Shown here one piece after another: positions 32,950-45,845 of a DNA stretch of 64,000 nt. Every line of letters starts with the position of its first letter. Position 1 is the first letter of the stretch. The position numbers and the translations under genes were made by a program. Source of the DNA: Arthrobotrys musiformis (taxonomy: Eukaryota; Ascomycota; Orbiliomycetes; Orbiliales; Orbiliaceae). The notes beneath the pieces are model-generated. The model worked only from the letters and a program-made list of their open reading frames with translations. It was not told the origin of the DNA and did no database searches. Where the stretch lies: contig JAVHJL010000001.1 in NCBI GenBank assembly GCA_036971715.1, forward strand, positions 4,588,001-4,652,000, read 5' to 3'.

Positions 32950-34562
32950 CCTGCTGCGCATGACCTAGTAGCTACTCTAGCTCTGGACAAAGTTTTTTTT
33001 TTCCAACCTGCAGGCGGCTCGTCGTCATCGACCAGTGGGGGTGGGAATTGACCGCGGCCGTTCAACCGATGCTAACGACAATGTATCAAATTCGAGCTTT
33101 AATTGGTATTTATCTCAAATCAGAGGGCATTTAGACTTTTTTTTATTTTTTTTCCAACGAAAATAATGAGGCGTGAGCATGGTCAATTAGCCAGGTACCT
33201 GGATTTTAGAAAGTGGTGTCCTCACCTAGCTACTATCTGGCGCCCGATATCCTACTCAGAATAAGTTTTCCGGTTTAGCCTAGTAGACCACCCTTTCTGC
33301 ATAGCTAGCAGGGGATATTTCCAAGAGGTAACCACGCGTATGGTAAATGTGATTTCTGACGAGAATTAACGGGTCCATGAGGGATCACTTGGTAAGGCTC
33401 TCCGAGGAACGAGCTCCCTGGCTCCACCGTTTCGAAGATCCTAGCGATGGTCCAGGAACTCATAAAAACCAATTGAGACCTATCAAGTATTATGGAATTG
33501 AGACATACATAAAGGTGAGGCAGGTGGCCCATATCGCAGAGAATCGAATAGATCGAAATAGTGTAACCACACAGTCAATATAACATATGAAAAAGAGAAC
33601 GGAAACCGATCCTACACACCATTAAGCGCCGTCTGGAAATACGCCGTCCCCATACCCTCATTACAATACGGGCCAAGATGCACCCGCCTCACTATGCTCA
33701 GGCACAGCAGCCTGTGCGAACCGAAAGGCTCAATGTCTCAACCAACGACATCGCGGCATCTAGTCGAGCTGTGGGTCTTTAGTCTCGCGCTCGTGCACCT
33801 GGTGTACCGGAAAAAAAATATGACATCTCGAATGTATTCGTCGATCGACGGTTATATCCACATATGTACATTAAAGGCCAATGACAGTTGAAGATGACAC
33901 GGAATCTACCAGAACATATTTTCCAAATAGCTTCGTTCAGAGCTCGAGCGCTCCAAGATTCCATCACGCCACCATATACGGAGTACTCCTTACTTGAGTT
34001 CTGGCCCATAACAATAGCTTCATTAAGGGTGTCGAGGTATATTTGCCATTGGGTACTATCCTGTAGTTCTCCCTAGAGCCCCTAAGGGAACCAGTAATCA
34101 AGGCTGAATACATCGGTCAGAGTTGCTCCAACTCCTTATCGTGATGCCGTAGTGCCGTGGCGAAGTTTCAAAGAGGCGGGATATGACGGCTGGTGCCTCA
34201 ATTGTCCCTGATAGGAAGACATCTTAGGATCTAGGAACGTGGTGATAACATGGCATAACGTTTGTGGAAGGCTCATGGAGATTCGGGGACGGCGAGCTCG
34301 AAAAAAAAAAAAAGATGTTGAGAATCCTAGACATCCATCCAAGAACCTCAGGCCATGTGTTAACCCTATCGCGATGAATGGGTGTGCAAGTCAGCCTTCA
34401 CATTCCCCTTTCGGACGAAAGACTCATCTCAACTTCCGGGGTCCACCCATACCTCATCGAAAAAACGTGCTAGGTCTTGTCTCCTTCAGCAGCTGTTGGG
34501 CCAACAGCCGGGGTGTAGCCTAAAGCGCGAGCTATTTGCGCAGGCTGCCACGCCAGCTAGCT
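30462..34562. other. 4.1-kb stretch without convincing genes
   Basis: 30462-30900 is the promoter side of the pheromone gene. The rest holds homopolymer tracts, including 29 T at 32921-32949 and a TTA repeat near 32650, and short ORFs with low-complexity runs that arise from these tracts. A CAGTACTG-centred palindromic patch lies at about 31262-31288. I see no transposase or other coding signal. Confidence 0.4.
32921..32949 (+). repeat. poly-T tract (29 nt)
   Basis: An uninterrupted run of T lies in a gene-free stretch. It could be the tail of an inserted retro-copy on the minus strand, but no body of such an element is recognisable. Confidence 0.8.
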
Positions 34563-34781
34563 TCAGCAACTCTTATACAGTTTCTTCAGCCCATAGCATT
34601 GCACTTTATCCAACGTCCCAACAGACATCTCTTTAATTTCCATTCCCTGGTTGATGACACCCTTCAATGGCTCGTTGTATACCCGTGGTTCTGGTTCTGG
34701 GATAGGTGCTGCAAGTATGGGTGCTGCTTGGGATACCAGGAGCAACGATGCTGCACACGTGCACGTTGTGGAAACCTTCAT
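34563..34781 (-). CDS. possible small secreted protein
   Basis: The ORF from the Met of MKVSTTCTCAASLLLVSQAA gives 72 residues. The first about 25 look like a signal peptide ending ...APILAAP. The mature part is PIPEPEPRVYNEPLKGVINQ followed by a Lys-rich end with two Cys (VQCYGLKKLYKSC). An in-frame Met seven codons upstream exists but would spoil the signal peptide. It has no known domain. Size, secretion signal and position in a gene-poor stretch fit a secreted-effector-like or pro-peptide gene, but no splice or promoter evidence supports it. Confidence 0.4.
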   Translation of the reverse strand: MKVSTTCTCAASLLLVSQAAPILAAPIPEPEPRVYNEPLKGVINQGMEIKEMSVGTLDKVQCYGLKKLYKSC

Positions 34782-37700
34782 GATGGGAATTACAACGTTC
34801 AAAACGTTCCTAATCTTAAATTTATCCTGGCCAGGCGGTTATTGGCGGTGGTTGGGACGATATCAGGTTGGACCAGTTGGGATGGTCAGAAATGGCTAAT
34901 AACGTATAAGTATTGATAACCCTTCTGAAATTAAGTTCAACCCGTTAGCAACTTTTCGCTATAACGACGATACAACGAGCTTAAGACGGCTGGAGAGTAT
35001 ATCACCTACATTTACGTAACTTATCGCAACAGATAATCCCGTGTCGGTTTCAATAGTAAGGGGCCGGCATAGTAGATATGCATAAACGAAAGTACAACGT
35101 TATTTTGGCGAGGTTATCAAGTTGGACAGCGATGAAGTTTATTTTACCACAGGTGAGCGAATATCTGGATCTGTTGGTATCTATATTTGACCGGAGAAAA
35201 AATACCACTAGCTAAAGAAACATCTTTGACTTTTTATACGCAAAACTCTGAGCATACACGTACGTACCCAACGGCGTTGCTCAGATGACCTGCAAGCAAC
35301 TTTCCATGACCTAGCAGTTTTGCAACATTTGCAGGGCCTTCTTTCGCTGTGCATTCCAATTTCTCGCAGAGTTGCAATTTGCAAAGTTTCGAATATCAAG
35401 CTTTCTGACTAGCGAAACGCCTTAGTTACGCAAGCTTCATTTGGGCGTTTTTGTTGTCGACGGATGGTAGCTTCCGCCGGCATAGCTGCTACCTGGCTAG
35501 AGTCGTCTTGATAGTCGTCTCTATATTCCTTACCAGGTTAGGGATCAACGTCCAAGTGATCAAAATGCTGTCGAGGGCCCCTGGACATGGGTACAACCCA
35601 TGGCCCTAGCCGTTTGATAGTCCCTGACTTTTGCCCGATACGCCCTCCAAGAACGAAAATCGATCTTGGAGAATGGCGTAGCGCGAGTTCACCGGTCCGG
35701 GTTTTGAGATATAAAATCAAGAACGCCGGATAATCTGGCACCGATGGACTCATGACGAGATGGAAACGCGATTGGGAAGCATTTTTCTCGGGTATTTTTG
35801 CTCTGTTTTCACGATTTCTTACGGCGATTCTAGGGTTCTTGTCAGCTGGGAATTTCGCGGATTTCTATGGGGTCGTGGTTCTTGGATGAGAATGTTTTAT
35901 ATTTAGCCTTAATTGCCTTTCGGACAGCCGGTTTTGAGCCGGTAGCGTAGCCCTAAGTTCATACAACCTACTGACTACTGGTGAAATGGTAATTTGTCAA
36001 TTTCTATGGAGAAAGTCACGCGGACAAGCCAGAAATTCTAATCCCTCATCTACATCATACCTAGGAACCTCGAGTATATTGGCCTCGAAATCTTCGGCGT
36101 TTTTGTTTTTAACTACAATTGCAACATGAGCCACATGCCATAGAGTCTTTACTTGTGGGATTTTGTTCAATTCTTGACGAAATTTGTGTTGACTGTGGAG
36201 AGGGCAACCAATCAAGCTTGCGTGATGGTATCCACCCTTAACGGCGCTAAATCATGCAGGTACGGCATATGTGAAGTCGGGGAGATGCAAGAGACAATAG
36301 ATACAGTCACATATAAGCAAAAGAACAGAAAAAATTTTACTTTAGAAAATCGGGTTGATGACGTTCTTAGGATTTTAACTCATGCAATCTTGAATTGGGC
36401 CGGGCCGACTGTTTAAGACTGTAATCCGACCGTCGCATATCATATACGGCATCTCGAACCTCGAGCTCTGCAGGATTGCATTCTATCTACACGTGTGTCA
36501 TTGCATAACATGCGTTACGTAACAAAAACATGAGCTCCTCTTTCGACCCATCGAGCTCATCATGAAGTGTGATGTCAAATCAACACAAAAATGCTGTCGC
36601 TGGATTCGTCCAATGCTACCGACACCGGAGTTCAGCTCTGCAGGTATATTCGGTATTCTCCCACGTTTGAGACTTTTGAAGGAATCCAGTGGGATATGTA
36701 GAAAATATCACCGTCTCGTTTATTTCAAACAAAGGCGCAGAAATGACGGGTTCCCCAATTTCCAATCCGAGCACTGAGGTACCCAAGCAGGTATCCAACT
36801 ATAGTCAGGGAGCGGGGCACCCATAACCTCCAAGGCAAAGATCAAAACGAGGCAAGTAAAGAGTTTGAATTGCATGATTGTCGCAAGCTGTGTTATATCA
36901 GACCACAGTGTCGATCTTGTGGTTTTCCTGTGTTACTTTAAACTTGAAGGCGAATTTAGAATACGATATTTGCTGGGATGGCTAGTGTTTCGAAGTGCCA
37001 AGTTGAAGGATGTGTCTTGTCAAGGTTTCGGCTTCGAAGATGGGGTATTCCGATATATAACTCGTATTATGCCTGCTTCTTAGATATAAAAAAATTTCCT
37101 TCATTAATATTAGAAAGTGCAATTACTGGAAGTTGTAGATTAAGATTTGAACACGTACATGGACATACGAGGTCAAATTTGTAGGATGATAGTAATTCGA
37201 GAAGGGATCGTGTGTTTGGAAAGATTGAAGGCCTAGAACGCAAACAAGGTAGGGCTTGCTTCCGAACAAGCGAGGAATACCATGGAAAGAGATATATTAT
37301 AATTTGCTCGTTGACGGGAGTGGCTACCGGCTATACTTTATATCCTAAACCTGTCGATTGAATTTACGTAACGTCTTTTAACTTCCGCCGTAAAAACACA
37401 TCTATACACAGAGCGCGGAGACATTTAACTCACGAACTTTATCGCCGTATCGATTGATGATTAATTCAATGGATGAAAATATTATCAACTGGTTCAATAA
37501 TCATAATATCGAAAACTTAAAAAAGGCATCAATGAAACGATAAATTTATAAATACGGAGTTACCCCACATTTCATGTTCCCTCGCAGCATAAGCCACAAC
37601 TATTGCCTGGCCGCTGATCCCTGTAGATGCGTTGTGGTCGATATTCGTGCTTGTTCTGACCCCGAAAGGATTCGTAAGTGCCGACAGGGGCAGTGTATAT

Positions 37701-38620
37701 ACATTGCAGGGCGCATGGTATAATATGCCGAAAGCCCCTCCGAAACTCTTTTGTGAGGCCAAAATCTTACGTTAAAACATACAATGGTCGAAACAAAGTT
37801 TGCAAGAAAAATATCCCATGTGCCTCTCCAGACTTATAATTCCGAAAATACAATATATTCAGCATCTTACTCCCGTCTGGGCAAATACATATATACATTT
37901 GACTAAAGTCAGATCGATGTTTTGAGTCCTTCGCAATGATACTGCGGATAAATCCAGGGGTGATCGACAGTTTAGACAAAGTCCAATTATGAGCCTCCAT
38001 TGGGCCACAGTTTAGCCATGAAACCGTAGTCTAAACTCATCCGAATTTCGGCGTTTCGAGTAGATATGAATAGTCGAGTCAGCTTCGTGTTGCAAGTCAA
38101 AATGCAACAGCTCTGTGGCGAAGGTGCATCCCTCTGGAGGGGCCTGTATAAGAAAATGCGCATGCGTGCATTTCAGTTTACATACGTGTATACGCACTCT
38201 GGAGTCGGGTTCAGAAAATTTACATAGCCAATGATTGGCAAACTCGGTATCAATTATAAAACTATTACATGTCGTTGAAGAAACGCTCCAGCGGTATAGG
38301 GAAATAGAATATAAACATAGAAGGGAAAGCGGGCCGGTCCATCTATGCGGGACCCCAATATGCATGGACAGTCCACGCACAGGAACCCGGCCGGCATGAC
38401 AGGCGTATTAAAACTCCAAGATCCACCAATAAATTGATATCAACTTCTCGGCGATGTCAGGATAAAGCGGAAAGACCCGAAGGGCCTATAAAATCGAGGA
38501 TATCGCTAAAAGTAAATTTCAATTAAGAACCGCGGAGAGCAAAAGGAAAAGCTTAAAGTCGCTCAGAACTGCATAGAAGAAAACGAGATCTCGAGACACT
38601 GTACCCAGCAGTATTGTCTC
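34782..38620. other. 3.8-kb stretch without convincing genes
   Basis: This is AT-leaning sequence with only short ORFs of random-looking composition. No repeats longer than simple tracts, no RNA gene and no recognisable element were found by eye. Confidence 0.4.
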
Positions 38621-40020
38621 TTAAACCGGAGAGCTTCCACGAGAGGAGTCGACACGAACGTCAGGGCCGCCCTTTTCCTTATCCGCAGACTTCTCGTCAG
38701 TCTTGCCATCGGCGGTCGTGGAGTAAACGTCGGTAGAAGCGCCGATGATAGATGGTGCCTTCTTGATGATCAATGCACGGATTGCGGGGACGCAAGAGCA
38801 GATGATAGCAATGTACATCTCAGCCATACCCCAGATCAACCACTCGGACTGGTCTGGTGGCAAAAGGCTGGGGGCAAGGATCTTGTGGAGGGAGTAGAAG
38901 CGGAAACCGCAGGCAATGCAGGCCAAAGCACCGACACCGAATGTAAGGGAAGCGAGGAGACGTTCACGGTTGCCTTGGGTGATCTTCCAAACCAATGGGA
39001 GGGGGAGGAGCCAGATAACGACGTCGGTAACGATGTTGAGGGCGCCGGTAACGTCCATAGACTTGAGCCACATGTCGGTCTTGCAGGTAGCAGTGAAGTA
39101 ATCCATGGCTACACGGTTATCAATTAGCAAATATGCAAAATGGCGGAGTTTAATGTTATCTTACTGTCAAATGAAAGAACGGGGCTGCACCGGAAGACCC
39201 ATGTGAAGATCATAGCGAGAGAGTTTCCAAGAGAGACAACCCAGGTGACGCCAACTGCGACGCGGAGAGGCCACCATTGGGTCAAACCCCAGTAGAAAAG
39301 CAAAAGGGATGTCTTGATGAGAAAAACGCCAACAGGATAGAGGACCTCGGAAGCCTTTCCAGAGTACTGATCGTGAATGTAGTCGATCCATGATCGATCC
39401 CAGTTGCCTTGGAAGTGGGTTGGGCCGTTAAGCACTATATCCGACTGTCAGCGCGTCATGTATCTCTCAAATTCGAAGCTCAATACATGGGATAGCGTAC
39501 TTGCGGCGTTCATGGTGCCGAAACCAAAGGCAACAAGTGCGGCAAAGAGAAGAACGTAGTCATGGCCCCGAATGAAGCCGTTGATTGTAACACGGGAGTA
39601 TAGCCGAACAGCAATGAAAGAAACCATCAAGACCGTAAACATGACAAGAACGCCAATGAATTGGATCGACTTGTTATGGGGGTGTCCAGCCGCTGGCATC
39701 ACTTGATTGACCATGTCGACCAAGTCAGGGAATGGAACTCCGACATTCTCACCAAAGAAGTCAAACAGGAATTGAGTGCGCTCCAACGATGTTCCAAGAT
39801 ATGGAGCTAATTGGGGGGCAGCAAGTGTCTTGTTCTCAATTTCAGGTCTGTTTAGGAACTCAGCGATGCTCAAAGAAACATCCAGCGATTTTGTTTTCCG
39901 CCATTCATCGCCCTGCGCTAACCAAGACAATGCGCTACAGACATTATTGAGCAAGTTAAAGACACTGGCGGTCACATTTGTGGCCGTCAAGATGGCCTCC
40001 TCGGAAGAAGACAAAGACAT
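38621..40020 (-). CDS. fungal rhodopsin-domain (PTH11-like) integral membrane protein
   Basis: Three exons (40020-39501, 39434-39165, 39108-38621) give 425 residues. After a about 120-residue N-terminal soluble part, membrane segments follow: IGVLVMFTVLMVSFIAVRLY, YVLLFAALVAFGFG, LYPVGVFLIKTSLLLFYW, VAVGVTWVVSLGNSLAMIF, ALNIVTDVVIWLLPLPLVW, LLASLTFGVGALACIACGF and a last one near WGMAEMYIAIICSC. The marks of the family are RLYSR after the first helix, LPLPLVWK, the cytosolic RFYSLHK and the WGMAEMYIAIICSCVPAIRAL motif. These multi-helix proteins sit in the plasma membrane. Some act as receptors (Pth11), but most, including this one, have no known ligand. The C-terminus is Lys/Asp/Ser-rich. 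The N-terminal extension is longer than usual. Confidence 0.87.
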
Positions 40021-43000
40021 TGTGTGAGATTAAAGGTTTAGAGAGAATATGAAGGAAATCGTTGAAATGAATCCACAAACTAAGTCGATAACGAAGGAGG
40101 ACTATGAAGCCAGTGCCTGGATTTCTTAGGGAATACGGAAAACAAGAACACCGACCTCTAGAACCTTTATACATCGTCATACCTTGAGCGCCTTCAGCTC
40201 CAACGATGACAGAACGCATCTTGACAAGTGGGTCCCTGCACATCGTTCTCTATCTTATCGCCTTCGTACACCTTGACTACCGACAGACTGGCGCATTCCC
40301 CTGCAGATGTTTCAACTATGCAGTAATGGGGAACCTCTTTGGAATTTTCCTAACATGATATCCATACTAGAGGCCCGTCTTAGCGACGCTAAACCGAACT
40401 TGGGAGTTGATATGAGACTTTTGGGGTGAGTTAGTGTGAAGTCGTTTGTTACGCCATCAAGAATGAAAGATGCAAAGAAGATGCCAAGAAGCTTCCCGAG
40501 AGGGGTTCACTTAAAAGAAAACAGCAATATCGACAAAATTCTCATGATCTTGTGCGGAAAGGGCAAAGACATGTGGGGAAACACCCCATGACCATGATTG
40601 CTAGTTTAGAGTTCGAGTACCTTTCGAATTATTAGTGTTTCCCAACCTCGCGGGACTGCTTCAATTCAAGCATAGTCTTGTTTGCGTATTTGTGTTGGCG
40701 CAGACACGAGACTGCCACAAGGCTATGTCCTGCCGCGATATATTTTATTGATAACATAATAGTATCGCCAACAGTAGCATCTCGAAGAAAGCTATTATCT
40801 CGAGATGTAATGGATATATAGATGCACGATTTGCACCAAGACTTTGCCGCGTTTCAAACGTTCGTCTAAATCAATCTAAAGTACGCCTCTTGTACCTTCC
40901 GGTCAAAATCTTGAGATTTTGATCTTCACAGGACAAAAACCTCAGCTCAGGTACATACATATGCATAGGTACACAAAATACAATCCACACAACCTATAAT
41001 CTCCTTCGCGGTTATGTTAGCGGGGTGAGATGACTTTGGGGGGGTTTTTTTTTTCCCTTTCTGATTAAGTTGTGAAATGCACCTCATGCATATTCCTGTA
41101 TGCGATATTGACTGATGCACGAAAAGTTAATAGTCACCATACAGGAGATCGAAGGGTCTTCCTCCCATACACCTCACCTTGGATGCCCTCTGCAGGTTCA
41201 GAAACTTACACTATAGTTAGGAGATATAAAATAATATTCACAGCTCAACTATTCCGAGTCTCAGCACTAGGCTTTGAGGGAGCTGGAGTTTCATTTGGCA
41301 TCAACGAAAAAATCCTCATTATATTCTCGATTTCTTTTGCTCAAGTTAGCTACTTGTCAATCTGGCACAGAGTTCAAACTATAGAGCCGCTAGCCTCTTC
41401 CTCCTCTTACAATGATGGCCTCTGAGTTGGCCATTCTGACTAGATTCTCATGGTACCCCACATCGCCCCTCTTGATAACGAACTAGTAACAGGGGTGCTA
41501 TCATAAAGTTCGTGAGATGATAATTATCAATAATCTGAGTACCGCCCACCTTTCCCAGACACGGATAGTTCAAGATCCTATAAAGCATCCATCGATTTAA
41601 GACTTACCCAATCGGATAGCCAGTGCGAGAAAAAAGCCACTGCCGGACCCCGCCGTTCGACTGTCGTAGAGTGGATGACGCCGCACACGTGAAGCATCGC
41701 TGCAAATACAACGGCTGGGGAATGATGTGATGCGTTGCAATTGGGGGTTATGGCACCGACATTAGTGCGTCTCGAATGTTGCTCAAATAGGCGAATGCTG
41801 CGAGAATTCGACAACCGAGAAGTCCGAATTCTTGTTTTCTCTACCCAATTCTACTCGATTAAGCCTGGCTTGAAAGCTTAATCTGACCCGCCTTTGTTAT
41901 AATATCCGGCTGATATATATTTTGGAATCATTTTGAAGAGAGAAAAATTAAAATAACAAGCTGAGGCCCACTTTGATAACTTCGCCATCAAGTCTCTCAA
42001 TTTTTGACAACAATACCGACATATGCGCATACATCAAAAAAATTTCCCCAACACCACCATTTCGACAATCTCCACTCTCACACATGATATCAATCGACGC
42101 CTCCACTAAACTATAGTGGGGTTTCTCAAGTTTTCGTCTACAGGATCCAATCGGAGCAATCAAGAAAATTTCACGGCGCCCTCTCCGTCGAGATCAGCGC
42201 AGTTGCAGACGGGAAGAACATCCAGCAGTGGTGATCAGGTGTAGAGTTCTGAAGGAACTGCAAGAGCCCGGATGGAAAGACCTGCATGCATACCAAATTC
42301 CAATATTCCTCTAGGGAAAAATGTTATTACTATTATTATTATAGTGGGGGAGCCGCCAGGGGCGATATCACAGAGGATCGTGAGCTTCAAATTCTCAACT
42401 GTGATATCTTTTGAGGGCTTACATATGTGTATGTATGAAAGCACCTACATATTTTCCAAACAGAGAAATGTTTGGCCAGACTCGGACAAGGCATCTCTAA
42501 GACACTACATGGGTCCACTATCGATATATTGATAACCGAAAAATGGTTCGAAGCACATACACTTGACATCTGGCGTTTAGGAAAAGAAAACCTATCAGCA
42601 AGCAGCGCACTGAACGCCAAGACATTGTGCTTCATCAAGTTCGATACGATATGCTTATCTTGTGCTTGGTGCAGGCTTGGCGTTTACATCAATGAAACCT
42701 CATTTCTTCGGTAGCCGGCGAAATGTCTCTTTATGTATGAATGGAGAACCGACCTTTGGGTTAATGCGATAACGTAAATTTTTTCACGGGGTTCATTGAA
42801 TAGACCTTTGGGGTTCCTCAAGAGTTTTTTTTTTTTGGGAAGAGTAAGACAATGGCTGCCGGGTGGGGCGAAACAAGAGTGTGGGTTCTGGAAATAGGTC
42901 CCTCGTTCTCGATCTCGATCGACTTTGGCGTTTTTTTTTTTTTTTTGTCTGAACCAAAAAACAGCTCCACAACAAGTATGTACTAGAGGCGGAATTAACA

Positions 43001-44648
43001 AATTACGGCTATACACCATCTCGAAATTTCAGTGTATACAGTCGGCCGAGACAAAGTAGCCTTATAGCTGAATGAAAATCTCAACGTGCAGGCGTTTTAC
43101 ATGCTAATATTCTGTTTTCTATTTTAATTGTGTTACTTGTATTTATGCTTCAATAAGCGTTTGTCGATAGCGGAGTATTGTATGTGATACGAACTTCTAA
43201 GTTCCAACTATTTTTCATTGAAGACAGGACTATGGGAAGGAGGACTCTACTAGTCCCAGGTTGGGGTTAATTGGCGGAAATCGTCCCATCCTATCAAAAC
43301 TTGTATTGAGCGAAAGTCGATTCCCACATACGGTTCTGTCATAAGTGGCGCACTTGAAACTCCCATGTGGGCCCCTGTCGATGTCACCAAACTCGGAAGG
43401 ATGTGCGTAATGTTCGAGCGTTCGATATGGTCAGTAGGAGCCCAGCGAGTCTGACAGCGCACTAGTCGGACTTCTTTCAGCATGGCGCACCCTAAATTTT
43501 GCGTAATAGAATTGAAAGATATGGTAGAAAAGGCCGATTGTGTAGGTCCGACGATTATCGCAAGAAAAGGAGCATCGGTATACGGCTATGACATAACGCA
43601 TTACCGTCTACACGAAAATGGCAGATCGCGGAGGCCTCCGGGCCCCTTTAGGTATTGTTTCTCAAGTTCTCTCTAGCTACACTGCGCTGCCGCTGGGCTC
43701 ATGGGATGGTTTTCCGAAGCGGCATAATCTTAGCGGGCCATAGTGCGTTGTAGCTTTTGATTTTGTGGGGCCCTCTGACGAGACTGCATATGAGATACTC
43801 TGATAGGCAGTATTAATCGAGAAGACGGAGGCTTGGAGTAATCATCACGACTTTGCGGACCGATATCACTGCCCCTTCGCGTTAAGAGAACTGATCATGA
43901 GAAACGCTAAGATGGATATATGCAAAGGCCTGCAGAAGTGCTCCCTCAACTCGCTTGAGAGAATCTACAGAGCGAGTTTGGAAGGTCGGCCGAGGGACGT
44001 TGGTTCTCAGGAACCGACACCATGGGCTGCACCATGCCACAGAAGTTGCTGGTATCAATTGTCTAGATCTCGCCGCTGACCTTCCGTAAAGAGTTAAGTC
44101 GCTTGAAAGCTTAAAGACCAATTCGAAATAACGCCTCACTTACCCAGGAATTTACAGAGCACTATGGGGACAATTCCGCAGACAAGGGCCCCGGTCAACC
44201 CGTGCATATCGACTACGGTTACTAGGATTGAGATGAACCACCGCCCATCATTTCATCTAGTCTCTCGCAACAACGTAGGCGCGGCATCATGTAGTCGAAC
44301 GGTCTCTTGGCGACAATTTGATCATTTGGATGAATGGGATCTTGTAGAATGAAGCACGGGTCACCGCTTGATTATTCCCTCTCCAAAGTTAACTAGCAAT
44401 AACCTTTGGGCCTCAGGGACCACGAGAGTTTTCTCCACTCGGTGTCGAGGCCCAAGCTTGGATCATGAGCTCTGACTAACACACGAAAACTTATAAAAGA
44501 CCCCCTCTAGCCCTCTCGTTGATCTTTTTTTCAGATCGACAGACGATCCCGACTCGACCTCAAGATAGCAGCCTCATAGCTACACAGCTTCATCAGTCAT
44601 CCAGATCTTGTAACTGATAGACAGCAGCAAGCTACAGCGAATATCAAT
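40021..44648. other. 4.6-kb stretch without convincing genes; promoter of the next gene at its end
   Basis: Only short ORFs and T/A tracts (for example 42826-42837 and 42931-42946) are seen up to about 44400. From 44480 on lies the promoter and leader of the secreted-protein gene at 44649. Confidence 0.4.
44492..44499 (+). promoter_or_regulatory. TATA box
   Basis: TATAAAAG is followed by CCCCCTCTAGCCCTCTCG and a leader of about 120 nt before the ATG at 44649. Confidence 0.6.
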
Positions 44649-45845
44649 ATGATCTTCCAAAACCTTCTCTCAGCGAGCTCTTTGCTCTTGCTCGCTAGCC
44701 AGTTGGCACCAGTCTCTGCAAACCCTATCTCCGAAGAGGTAGCTCGCAGGTCATTCTATAATGATGCTACCGCTGGTGCGCTAGCAGAGCATTTCGAGTA
44801 TGCCAGGTCCGCGCAAGCCTCTGGCCACGGAGAGGACTCCGAGCATGACGTTGTCACTAAGAGAGGCTTGTCCCCAGCTGGAGACAGAACCCCATCTCGT
44901 ACAGTTAAGAGAGACATCGCCTGGAACCCAAGTCGCCTATGGGGTACCGGTTTTGCTGGTGGATGGGGCAACCAGTCCTATTATCATGAGACCGAATGCA
45001 ACTATACGTCGCGGGAGAGATACTGGTATGGCTTCCTCACCAGAGCCATCACTTACCCAGACGCTTCCATCCCCGGCCGCCAGCGATCCTACTGGACCAA
45101 CTCCACTTGGTGGTGGATTAACGACCTTCCAGCAGGCCAGTACATCTGCAACTTGTACGGTGCTCCAAAGTACAACCCAGGTACACAGTGCGTCGATAAA
45201 ATCTGGAACCCCACCGCTGCTACCTGGGTCGCCCGCAGCAGCTCTAACACCAATTCTTACTGGACCACAAACAACGCTACATACAAGAACCACAAAGTCC
45301 GAACTATCTATGATTGCTTGTTGAACCGCACTGCCATTGAGTACGGTGACAATGTTTCCGCCTTCGGCTTCAAGCCAGTCCAATACGTCCTCGACGACAC
45401 CAAGTACTACAGATTCTACGATACCAACAACTTTGCTTGGTTTGTTGCCTGCCCAAGCACCTGGTCCGGAGCCTGGAAGCGTCATGTTGAAGATATCCAG
45501 AAGCGAGGTCTTCAAAAGCGCTGCTGGGACTGCAAGGGTATCAACCCCGTCTGGGATTTCTTCCCCCCACAGGCCCGTAACCCACTTGCTGATACTACCG
45601 ACATTCACGACTACGCATCTACCATCGCCTTCCCATACACATTCAATGAATACAGACGTTTTGTTGTCACCTACTGGCCACCAACCGCTAGCAGACTTGT
45701 AGTTGTTGACGGCCATACTTGTGTTCAAGCTGCTGTCAGCAGACCGGGTCTCCGCCACTGGACCGTCAGATTCTTCGACGAACCCACACTTGGCTATGTT
45801 CAAGCCACCGACGAGTACGATCCACAGCCCACCGACTATTTGTAA
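44649..45845 (+). CDS. secreted glycoprotein of unknown function with dibasic processing sites
   Basis: The single exon encodes 398 residues. The signal peptide (MIFQNLLSASSLLLLASQLA, cut near PVSANP) is followed by a pro-like region with two Lys-Arg sites (VVTKRGLSP, RTVKRDIAWN), which fit Kex2 cleavage at about residues 75 and 92. The mature part is rich in Trp and Tyr. It has at least six N-glycosylation sequons (NQS, NYT, NST, NAT, NRT, NVS) and several Cys. A second KR cluster (DIQKRGLQKRCWDCKG) divides it in two. I recognise no enzyme motif. The TATA box and short leader suggest regulated strong expression; a secreted effector or cell-surface role is inference only. Confidence 0.8.
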   Translation: MIFQNLLSASSLLLLASQLAPVSANPISEEVARRSFYNDATAGALAEHFEYARSAQASGHGEDSEHDVVTKRGLSPAGDRTPSRTVKRDIAWNPSRLWGTGFAGGWGNQSYYHETECNYTSRERYWYGFLTRAITYPDASIPGRQRSYWTNSTWWWINDLPAGQYICNLYGAPKYNPGTQCVDKIWNPTAATWVARSSSNTNSYWTTNNATYKNHKVRTIYDCLLNRTAIEYGDNVSAFGFKPVQYVLDDTKYYRFYDTNNFAWFVACPSTWSGAWKRHVEDIQKRGLQKRCWDCKGINPVWDFFPPQARNPLADTTDIHDYASTIAFPYTFNEYRRFVVTYWPPTASRLVVVDGHTCVQAAVSRPGLRHWTVRFFDEPTLGYVQATDEYDPQPTDYL

